Origin: CADEEV01 sp032127875
GTDB taxonomy: Bacteria; Acidobacteriota; Vicinamibacteria; Fen-336
DNA: 37,210 nucleotides
Direction: 5' to 3'
Assembly: GCA_032127875.1 (NCBI GenBank)
Contig: JAQBHI010000201.1
Location: 1 to 37,210 of the forward strand
Made by a program: the position numbers and the translations under genes. The notes under the pieces were generated by a model. It searched no databases and had not been told where the DNA came from. It saw only the letters and a program-made list of their open reading frames with translations. This document shows positions 1 through 8,938 of this stretch, in pieces. Position 1 is the first letter of the stretch. Every line of letters begins with the position of its first letter.

Positions 1-35
1 CGCTGGAGTCAATCGAGCGTCCCGCTGCGCAGCAG
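1..35. repeat. REP-like palindromic repeat, copy 1
   Basis: The first 35 bases match bases 26322-26355 at about 29 of 35 positions with one gap. The shared core is GGAGTCAATC, then GCG, CCGCTGC and CAGCAG. Bases 1-19 can fold into an imperfect hairpin with loop GTCAA, whereas the second copy folds perfectly. Both copies lie outside recognisable genes, so a dispersed intergenic element is likelier than coding sequence. The gene upstream of the window is unknown, so copy 1 might instead be the end of a coding region. Confidence 0.4.
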
Positions 36-79
36 ACTTGGGTGGCGGAGTCGATCCAGCGCGCGACAATCGGGGCCCG

Positions 80-116
80 AGCCGTCGCACGCGGGCAAGC
101 GAAGCCGACGGCTTTT
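80..116 (+). terminator. possible intrinsic terminator of an upstream gene
   Basis: AGCCGTCG at 80-87 pairs perfectly with CGACGGCT at 106-113 around an 18-base loop, and the second arm runs into TTTTCT. This is the form of a rho-independent terminator reading rightward. It would end a transcript from a gene lying left of the window, just before the promoter at 121. The long loop makes it a moderate rather than strong call. Confidence 0.45.
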
Positions 117-120
117 CTGC

Positions 121-150
121 TTGACACGCCGTGAAGCCACAACTTATGGT
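121..150 (+). promoter_or_regulatory. sigma70-like promoter of the J-like gene (leaderless)
   Basis: A perfect -35 box TTGACA (121-126) is followed after 18 bases by TATGGT (145-150). The ATG at 160 lies only 9 bases downstream of the -10 box, so transcription should begin at or within about 3 bases of the start codon. The TTG at 121 could be mistaken for a start codon, but it is the -35 box. This is the best-formed example of the leaderless pattern seen repeatedly in the window. Confidence 0.7.
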
Positions 151-159
151 GTACCGGGG

Positions 160-735
160 ATGGACAAGCCCAAGGATTTTTACTGCGTGCTTGGCGTGGC
201 GCGGAACGCTTCGACGGCCGCCATCAAGCGCGCCTACCGCCGCCTAGCGAAGCAGTACAATCCCGATTCCGCCCCCAGCCCCTCGGTCGAGGCGCTTCAG
301 CAACTGCAGCAGGCCTACGACACGCTGGCCGACGCCGAGCGCCGCCAGCGTTATGACGAGACGCTGGTCACACAGGCGGATCGCTTCGAGCCACTCGCCT
401 GGTCCTTCGTCCGCAGCCCCGCGGCCGGGGATCTGCGCCGGCCCATCCGCCCCGGCAGCCTGTCAGGCGAAATCCTGCTGACCGCCACGGAGGCCGCGGC
501 GGGGGGAGTTCTGCCTCTCGACCTGCCGCTGCGTGGCCCATGCCCCGCCTGCCAGGGAACCGGCGGGCCGATCTTTGATTGCTATCGTTGCGCCGGCGAA
601 GGCATGGTCGAGCGGCGCCTTCCGGTCCCACTGAGGATCCCCGCAGGGGTGCGCGACGGAGCCGTTTTTCAGGTCACGCTCGACGACCCTGGCGTCGTCT
701 CCGTGCTGCTCACCGTGCACCTTCGACCTCTGTAG
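160..735 (+). CDS. J-domain-like protein with NPD instead of HPD and a half zinc centre
   Basis: This 191-residue protein begins with a J-like domain (about 6-68, including YxxLGV, RAYRRLAKQY and DaerRqrYDe). Residues 34-36 are NPD, not the HPD that J-proteins need to stimulate the DnaK ATPase. It has two zinc-binding CxxCxGxG-type repeats (128-135, 141-148) where DnaJ has four. A short piece resembling the start of the DnaJ substrate-binding domain follows (PLRIPAGVRDGAVFQV region). It is therefore a shortened, probably DnaK-uncoupled J-like protein; whether it still binds clients is unknown. I chose ATG 160 because the upstream TTG at 121 belongs to the promoter. No grpE or dnaK lies in the window. 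Gene status is secure; function is inferred. Confidence 0.8.
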   Translation: MDKPKDFYCVLGVARNASTAAIKRAYRRLAKQYNPDSAPSPSVEALQQLQQAYDTLADAERRQRYDETLVTQADRFEPLAWSFVRSPAAGDLRRPIRPGSLSGEILLTATEAAAGGVLPLDLPLRGPCPACQGTGGPIFDCYRCAGEGMVERRLPVPLRIPAGVRDGAVFQVTLDDPGVVSVLLTVHLRPL

Positions 736-770
736 CGCCATCCCGGGATGTCTCGCCGTCGGCTCGCGCT

Positions 771-799
771 TTGCGGCTCGTGCCTCGTCGACCGATAAT
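771..799 (+). promoter_or_regulatory. promoter of gmhA (leaderless)
   Basis: TTGCGG (771-776), a 17-base spacer and GATAAT (794-799) form a good sigma70-like promoter. The gmhA ATG at 808 follows the -10 box by 8 bases, and no Shine-Dalgarno sequence lies between them. The expected transcript begins at or next to the start codon. Confidence 0.65.
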
Positions 800-807
800 C
801 GCCGCGC

Positions 808-1380
808 ATGGACGAAGCGGGCATCCGTCAGATCGCGGCGGCGAGCATCGCTCTCAAGCAGCGCTTCTTCGACGAGAACGCCCGGGTCCTGCTCGAGGTC
901 GGGCAACGCATCACGGAATGCCTGCGTTCTGGCGGCAAGGTGCTCACTTTCGGCAACGGCGGCTCCGCCGCCGACGCGCAACACTTCGCCGGAGAGTTGG
1001 TCGGCCGCTTCCTGCGGGAGCGGCCGGGGCTGCCCGCGCTTGCCCTCACCACCGACCCGTCGGTGATCACGGCGATCGGGAACGACATGGGGTTCGACGC
1101 CATCTTCCGGCGCCAACTCGAGGCACACGGACGCCCCGGCGACGTGGCGGTGGGCATCAGCACCTCGGGCCGCTCGCCCAACGTGGTCGAGGCGCTGCGT
1201 GTCGCCCGTAACCGAGGCCTGCTCACGGTTGGTCTGAGCGGCGGCGGGGGTGGACGGCTGGGCGGGCTCGTCCACTACCTCATCGACGTGCCGAGCCACG
1301 AGACGCCCCGCATACAAGAGGTCCACGGGATGGTCATCCACATCCTCTGCCAGCTCGTCGAAGAGGCGATGACGCGTTGA
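808..1380 (+). CDS. gmhA: phosphoheptose isomerase (sedoheptulose-7-phosphate isomerase)
   Basis: The enzyme converts sedoheptulose 7-phosphate to D-glycero-D-manno-heptose 7-phosphate, the first step toward the ADP-heptose of the LPS inner core. The 190 residues match the usual GmhA length. A SIS domain covers almost all of the protein, with the phosphate-binding GNGGSAADAQH segment (49-59), ISTSGRSPN (117-125), and the expected catalytic Glu63 (AGELVGRF) and His178 (QEVHGMVIH). The stop overlaps a TTG start of the next gene, which suggests co-transcription with the deoxyhypusine-synthase-like protein. The other heptose genes (hldE, gmhB, hldD) are not in the window. The gene implies LPS or another heptosylated surface glycan. 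Confidence 0.95.
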   Translation: MDEAGIRQIAAASIALKQRFFDENARVLLEVGQRITECLRSGGKVLTFGNGGSAADAQHFAGELVGRFLRERPGLPALALTTDPSVITAIGNDMGFDAIFRRQLEAHGRPGDVAVGISTSGRSPNVVEALRVARNRGLLTVGLSGGGGGRLGGLVHYLIDVPSHETPRIQEVHGMVIHILCQLVEEAMTR

Positions 1381-2360
1381 AGACCGGCCGTCGACGTCCC
1401 GGCTCGCTCCCCCCCCTGGAGCTCGACGGGGTAAGTACCTACCCGCTGGCCAAGCGCAAGAGCCAGGTGACTCTCAAAGACTTCGCCCGCCCGCATCGGC
1501 CTGGCTCTCGCATGGCGGAGTTCCTCGACTCGCTGCCGCGCATTCTCGGGTCCCAGACGCTACGGGCCTTGGCTGCGGACGTGCGGCGGGGCCGGACGCG
1601 GCGCAAGCCGCTGCTGTGGGGCCTGGGAGCTCACGTGCTGAAGGTGGGCCTGTCGCCGATCGTCATCGACCTGATGGAGCGCGATTTCGTCACCGGCATC
1701 GCGCTGAACGGCGCCGGCATCGTCCACGACTTCGAGCTGGCGGTCGCGGGGCAGACCTCCGAGGACGTGGCCGAGGGACTCGGCTCGGGCGCGTTCGGGA
1801 TGGCGCGCGAAACCGGGCTCGAGATCAACCGCGCGATGCTCGAGGGCGATCGCGACGGCCTTGGCCTCGGCGCCGCCGTCGGGCGCTATCTCGCCGAGCG
1901 ACGGCCGAAGCATCTGGGTGTCAGCCTGCTTGCGGCTGCCTGGCGGCTCGGGTTGCCGGCGAGCGTGCACGTCGCCATCGGCACCGACATCGTTCACATG
2001 CACCCGGCCTGCGACCCCGCCAGCCTGGGTCGCACGAGCCACCTCGACTTCCGCAGCTTTGCCGCGCAGGTCGCGCGCCTGGGCGGCGGCGGCGTCTACC
2101 TGAACGTCGGCTCGGCGGTGCTGTTGCCCGAGGTGTTCCTGAAGGCCGTGACGCTCGCACGCAACCTGGGTCACGAACTGAGCGATTTTGCCACCGCCAA
2201 CCTCGACTTCATCCAGTCCTATCGACCGAACGCGAACGTGGTCTCGCGCCCGACGCGAGGCGTCGGGCGCGGCTACAGCCTCACGGGCCACCACGAGATC
2301 CTGATTCCGCTCCTGGCCGCGTCGCTGCTCGAGAGCGACGCGCGTCGGCCGCGTCGCTAG
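1377..2360 (+). CDS. deoxyhypusine-synthase-like conserved protein
   Basis: This 327-residue protein has no signal peptide or membrane segment. The segment KPLLWGLGAHVLKVGLSP, then DLMERDFVTGIALNGAGIVHDFE, resembles the deoxyhypusine synthase fold (conserved pattern: loss-of-ligand glycine strand, TTAGGIEEDF-like loop). The later stretch GGGGVYLNVGSAVLLPEVFLKAV resembles its second nucleotide-binding half. Bacteria generally lack the eIF5A substrate, so hypusination is unlikely; a different NAD-dependent reaction or a structural homologue is possible. The TTG start overlaps the gmhA stop by two bases (TTGA), so coupling to heptose metabolism is suggested. An alternative ATG lies at 1512, but the upstream segment (TYPLAKRKSQVTLKDFA) looks conserved-type. 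The family assignment comes from pattern memory and is tentative. Confidence 0.55.
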   Translation: MKTGRRRPGSLPPLELDGVSTYPLAKRKSQVTLKDFARPHRPGSRMAEFLDSLPRILGSQTLRALAADVRRGRTRRKPLLWGLGAHVLKVGLSPIVIDLMERDFVTGIALNGAGIVHDFELAVAGQTSEDVAEGLGSGAFGMARETGLEINRAMLEGDRDGLGLGAAVGRYLAERRPKHLGVSLLAAAWRLGLPASVHVAIGTDIVHMHPACDPASLGRTSHLDFRSFAAQVARLGGGGVYLNVGSAVLLPEVFLKAVTLARNLGHELSDFATANLDFIQSYRPNANVVSRPTRGVGRGYSLTGHHEILIPLLAASLLESDARRPRR

Positions 2361-2443
2361 CTTTTCGATGCCCGACGCGCGCCCTCGCCGCGCTCGGCGG
2401 GGCGGCGATCCTGGCCTTTGGGTTCGGTCGTACGTCCGGGATC

Positions 2444-3016
2444 GTGTGGCTCGTGGTCGCGGCAAAGCCCCTGCCGGCGCTTTGCCTCGCCGCGTGGGTG
2501 GCCCTTCGCCCGGCGAGCGTAGGCAAGCCGGCGATCGCCGGAGGCCTCGCGCTCTCGGCGCTCGGCGACGTGCTGCTCGAGGGCCACGGCACGCAATTCT
2601 TTCTGGCGGGCATGATCGCCTTTGCCCTGGCCCATGCTGCCTACGTGCTTGGCTTTCTCGCGCGCTCGCGCGAGCCGCGCCTGCTGGCGCTCGTGCCCTT
2701 CGCCGCCTGGGGGGTTGCAATGTTCGCCGCGATCCAGCCGGGCCTGGGCCCTCTCGTGGTTCCGGTGGCGCTCTACGCGCTGCTGCTCACGGCGATGATG
2801 TGGCGCGCGAGCGCCGTGTCGCTGGCCAGCGGGGCGTGGACCGTCGCGATCGGCGCCGCGTTGTTCGGGGCCTCGGACACGCTGATCGCGCTGGTTCGCT
2901 TTCGCGGCGAGATTCCAGGCGCGTCCTGGCTGATCATGACCCTCTACTGGGTCGGCCAGTTCGGAATCGCCGCCTCGTCGGGCTCCGGTTCGATCAGTGC
3001 GAAAGCGCCTCGCTGA
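2444..3016 (+). CDS. YhhN/TMEM86-family (lysoplasmalogenase-like) membrane protein
   Basis: The family includes lysoplasmalogenases that cleave the vinyl-ether bond of lysoplasmalogens. Features seen are AAKPLPALCLA at the start, GLALSALGDVLLEG, FLAGMIAFALAHAAYVLGF, a late FGASDTLIAL and YWVGQFGI, with six or more hydrophobic helices. The first in-frame start is GTG 2444, which would omit the first expected helix. In the same frame, bases 2369-2443 encode a good hydrophobic helix (RALAALGGAAILAFGFG) but no start codon. An ATG at 2368 lies one base out of phase, so removing one C from the CCC at 2371-2373 would join them. The 5' end is therefore either frameshifted (or a sequencing error) or really GTG. 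The 3' end overlaps the convergent phosphatase gene by 23 bases. Confidence 0.7.
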   Translation: MWLVVAAKPLPALCLAAWVALRPASVGKPAIAGGLALSALGDVLLEGHGTQFFLAGMIAFALAHAAYVLGFLARSREPRLLALVPFAAWGVAMFAAIQPGLGPLVVPVALYALLLTAMMWRASAVSLASGAWTVAIGAALFGASDTLIALVRFRGEIPGASWLIMTLYWVGQFGIAASSGSGSISAKAPR

Positions 3017-4682
3017 GCACGCGCTGAGCGCTCTCCAGTGGATAGTCGAGGCCAAGCAAGGCACTGAGAGTCGGAGCGATGTCCTCCGGCCCGCAGGCCT
3101 GCTCGTAGCGCCCGGCCAGGATCCCGGCGCCCAGGAAAGCCACAGGCACATGACGGTCGTGGTCCGCGACCGTGCCATGTCCCGTCCCGCCCGGGTAGTC
3201 GTCGACGTATACGTAGGGCTTCAGCCGGGCGATGACGTGCGGGCTGCGCGGTTCGAAGAACGAGTTACGGAAGAAGGCGAAGTCCGGATCGTCAGATGGC
3301 GGATCAGCCAGCAGCCGGGCGTGCGTGTAGACGCGCTCGACCAGCCCTGAGGCCAGCAGGGCCGTTTCGATCGTGGCCTCGACGTCGCTTCGCTTCAGTC
3401 CCTGGGCGCGGATCTCGTCCAGATCCAGGTAGAAGTTCGGGACGTCGGCCTCGGCGATCAGGTTCGGTGCTCCCGCAAAGCGCCGCTCGAGCGCCTTACG
3501 GACGCGGGCCTCGAGGGCTGCGGGTTTCTCCCGGTGCGCCGCCTTGCCCTGCTGCTGGAGAACCTCGACGAGCGGCATCACGCCGTGGTCGGCCGAGAGG
3601 CCGAACAAGACCCGCCCTGCTCCCACCCGCTCGTCGACCTCGCTCAGCAGCCGCCCGAGGACCAGGTCGAGGCGCAGCATCTGGTCCATCAACTCCTGGC
3701 TGTCGGGGCCATAGCTGTGGCCGATGTAGTCGGTCGTGGAGAAGCCGACCGCCAGGATGTCGGTGGCTTCGTCTTGGCCGAGGCCGTGCTCCGTGATCGC
3801 GCGCAGCGCCAAGTCGAGGGTCAACTCGTCGGCGAAGGGAGTGCTGCGCAGCTCGTCGTAGAACTTCTCCGTCCTGGGCTGGCCGGAGATGTCGTGGGGA
3901 AAGGTCGTGGCGAGGCGATCCGACTCGCCCTCGACGGCGTCGGGGCCGGCGTATTCTTCGTAGATCGCGGTATCCGGGCGCAGCCGCGTCCAGGGCTTTC
4001 CGAAGAGCGCGTCGACGTGGCCCTCGGCGTTCCAGGCATCGATCCAGGCAGGCGCGCTGCGCGCGTAGTAGGTGCTGGTGATGAAGCGGCCCTGGGCCGC
4101 CTCGTACCAGTAGGCAGCGTCGGCCCGCCGTCCCGCCATCAGGATCGCCGCGCGATCCTTGAGCGCAACACCCACAACCTTCGACTCGGGCGAGCCCTTC
4201 TTCAGCACGTCGCCTAGCGTCACGCCGATGAGGTTTGCGGGCGAGGCGCCGCGACCCTTGCCGCCGACCGGGGACTGGGCGATATCTTCGACGACGTTCA
4301 CTTCCCGTTTCAGAAGGGAGTCGTACCATGCATTCGCGACGATGCCGTTGTCGCGGGCATGCCGGCCCGAAAGCAGTGCCGCATGGCCCGGGCCCGTCTC
4401 GGTATTCGAGTGGCGGTAGCGGGCGTTCGAGAACACAGCGCCGTGTTCCAGCAGCGTCTTGAATCCGCCGCTGAAAAGCGGAGCAAAGCGTGTCAGGTAG
4501 TCGAAGCGCATCTGGTCCACGGAGACGAACAGCAGCAGGCGCGGTCTTTGCGAGATGGGCGCCAGCGCGAGTTCTTTCGCGTGGCCCGGGGCGCTCGCGC
4601 AGGCGAGCACGGCGGCGAGAACGTGAAGACCCAGTCGGCGAGCTCCCGTTCGGGGTGCGCGTCGTCTTGAACTCAGTAGCAC
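2994..4682 (-). CDS. secreted PafA-like alkaline phosphatase / type I phosphodiesterase
   Basis: This 562-residue phosphatase of the alkaline phosphatase superfamily has a signal peptide (basic start, hydrophobic LHVLAAVLACASAPGHA) and should act in the periplasm or outside. The first metal ligand is in SVDQMR (Asp56), and the nucleophile is probably Thr96 in TETGPGH. A KDR motif (Lys175, Arg177, in VALKDRAAIL) matches the pair typical of PafA-type phosphomonoesterases. STTDYIGHSYGP, SADHGVMP and GTGHGTVADHDRHVP supply the remaining metal ligands. The start is GTG 4682, preceded by AGAGG with about 4 bases spacing. A -10-like TAGACT lies at 4709-4704, but transcription may also come from uvrA 43 bases upstream. 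The substrate is unknown; general phosphate scavenging is the likeliest role. Confidence 0.85.
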   Translation of the reverse strand: MLLSSRRRAPRTGARRLGLHVLAAVLACASAPGHAKELALAPISQRPRLLLFVSVDQMRFDYLTRFAPLFSGGFKTLLEHGAVFSNARYRHSNTETGPGHAALLSGRHARDNGIVANAWYDSLLKREVNVVEDIAQSPVGGKGRGASPANLIGVTLGDVLKKGSPESKVVGVALKDRAAILMAGRRADAAYWYEAAQGRFITSTYYARSAPAWIDAWNAEGHVDALFGKPWTRLRPDTAIYEEYAGPDAVEGESDRLATTFPHDISGQPRTEKFYDELRSTPFADELTLDLALRAITEHGLGQDEATDILAVGFSTTDYIGHSYGPDSQELMDQMLRLDLVLGRLLSEVDERVGAGRVLFGLSADHGVMPLVEVLQQQGKAAHREKPAALEARVRKALERRFAGAPNLIAEADVPNFYLDLDEIRAQGLKRSDVEATIETALLASGLVERVYTHARLLADPPSDDPDFAFFRNSFFEPRSPHVIARLKPYVYVDDYPGGTGHGTVADHDRHVPVAFLGAGILAGRYEQACGPEDIAPTLSALLGLDYPLESAQRVLSEALSH

Positions 4683-4724
4683 TCGACCTCTCTTGCCGGC
4701 GCCGAGTCTAGCGCACGGGCCCGC

Positions 4725-7577
<2,853 letters not shown>

Positions 7578-7829
7578 GGAACGGCCAAGCCTCGCTCCGC
7601 GGCCCGGGTGCGTGCTGCGCCCGGCCGAACCTTCGATGTTAGTCGGGAAGCGCCGCCGGGTCGAGTGCCATGAAGGCCGTGAACTACACCGCAGCCTGCG
7701 CCGGGGGCGCTAGCGCGTGACCCGGTAGATGTTGGCCGCGCTCATCTCGCTTCGGCTGAGCGCATCTCCGATCGCATAGGCCGCGCCCGTAAGGCTGCTT
7801 GCGCCATAGTGTGCGCTATCATCCGAAGG
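7578..7829. other. intergenic region between divergent uvrA and rlmN, with a possible gene remnant
   Basis: This region holds the uvrA upstream region (a -10-like TAACAT on the minus strand near 7640) and the rlmN -10 box at 7817-7822. Reading the minus strand from about 7830 down to a TAG at 7712-7710 gives a coding-like stretch with high third-position GC, ending in ANIYRVTR. This could be the last 40 or so codons of a decayed or truncated gene, but I cannot name a family and chance is possible. A 10-base palindrome GCGCTAGCGC (7707-7716) spans that stop. Confidence 0.3.
7817..7822 (+). promoter_or_regulatory. -10 box of rlmN (leaderless)
   Basis: TATCAT at 7817-7822 lies 7 bases before GTG 7830, the same geometry as the other leaderless starts in this window. 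No convincing -35 box is visible at the right distance. The box argues for GTG 7830 rather than the in-frame GTG 7809, which would lie upstream of the -10 element. Confidence 0.45.
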
Positions 7830-8903
7830 GTGGCGACGAACCTCTTCGGTCTCGAGCGCGCCGCTCTCGAGGCCCTTCTCGAAAACTCAGGCGAGCCGTG
7901 CTTCAGGGCCAGGCAGATCTACGCGTGGCTCTATCACGAGCGCGCTCGGAGCCTGGCCGCGATGACCAATCTCGGCAAGCCGCTGCGGGCGAGGCTCGCC
8001 GAGGCTTTCACGCTGCGCTGGCCTGACGTCGCCGAGCGCCAGCACTCGACGGACGGAACGGCGAAGTTCCTGTTTCGCCTCGACGATGGTGCCAGCATCG
8101 AGAGCGTCTACATTCCCGAAGTGCGGCGCCGGACGATCTGCATCTCGACACAGGCCGGGTGTCCGCTGAAGTGCGCCTTCTGCCTCACGGGCATCGCCGG
8201 CTACCAGCGCAATCTCAGGACCTGGGAGATCCTCGGCCAGGTGGCGACGGTGATGGCCGAGGCCCGCGAGATCGACCCATCGGGCGCGGAAGGCCGGGCC
8301 TGGAACATCGTGGTGATGGGCATGGGAGAACCGCTTCTCAACTACGAAGCAACCGTCTCTGCGCTACGCATCCTGATGGACCCCGAAGCCTTCGCCATCA
8401 CGCCCAAGCGGCTCACGCTCTCGACCGTAGGCATCCTGCCGGCACTCGAGAAGCTGATGGCCGAACCCGTGCGCCCCAACCTCGCGATAAGCCTCCACGC
8501 GCCGAACGCCAAGCTGCGTCGCGAGCTGATGCCGATCGAGGAGAAGTACCGGATGGAGGACGTGATCGAGGCGGCGAGCCGCTATCCAATTCCGCGCGGC
8601 GGCCTGGTGACGTATGAGTACGTGATGCTACGCGACGTGAACGATCGCCCATCCCACGCGCGCGAGCTGGCGCGCCTATTGAAAGGCAGTCGCTCCAAAG
8701 TGAACCTGATCCCGCTCAACCCGGCGCCCGAGATCCCCTTCGGCGCGCCGAGCAGAGCCTCTGTCGACGCCTTCTGCCGTATCCTGGCCGCGGCCGAGGT
8801 GACCGTCTCCGTCAGGCGCCCGCGCGGCCAGGACATTCTCGCAGCCTGCGGCCAGCTGCACCTCAAGAAGGCGCCTGCGCGAGCGCCCGTGGGCGTCCCC
8901 TGA
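7830..8903 (+). CDS. rlmN: dual-specificity 23S rRNA/tRNA adenine-C2 methyltransferase
   Basis: RlmN is a radical-SAM enzyme that methylates C2 of A2503 in 23S rRNA and A37 in some tRNAs. With GTG 7830 as start it has 357 residues. The N-terminal accessory domain contains PCFRARQIYAWLYHE. The iron-sulfur cluster motif is C111-x3-C115-x2-C118 (GCPLKCAFC), followed by GMGEPLLNY. The second catalytic cysteine is Cys340 (AACGQL). The SGH-type substrate loop region is seen as LAISLHAPN. GTG 7809 would add seven residues but lies upstream of the -10 box. The ArnT-like gene follows 35 bases downstream and is probably in the same transcript. Confidence 0.95.
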   Translation: MATNLFGLERAALEALLENSGEPCFRARQIYAWLYHERARSLAAMTNLGKPLRARLAEAFTLRWPDVAERQHSTDGTAKFLFRLDDGASIESVYIPEVRRRTICISTQAGCPLKCAFCLTGIAGYQRNLRTWEILGQVATVMAEAREIDPSGAEGRAWNIVVMGMGEPLLNYEATVSALRILMDPEAFAITPKRLTLSTVGILPALEKLMAEPVRPNLAISLHAPNAKLRRELMPIEEKYRMEDVIEAASRYPIPRGGLVTYEYVMLRDVNDRPSHARELARLLKGSRSKVNLIPLNPAPEIPFGAPSRASVDAFCRILAAAEVTVSVRRPRGQDILAACGQLHLKKAPARAPVGVP

Positions 8904-8938
8904 GGCTTCGCTTTCCGTTTCGCCTGAAGCTCCTGCTG

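Noticed and set aside
121..159. TTG 121 as start of the J-like protein
   Set aside because: TTGACA here is a perfect -35 box with a matching -10 box; the added residues do not resemble a J-domain start.
1616..2443. Upstream extension of the YhhN-like frame into the preceding gene
   Set aside because: The extension overlaps the deoxyhypusine-synthase-like gene in another frame and has arginine-rich noncoding composition.
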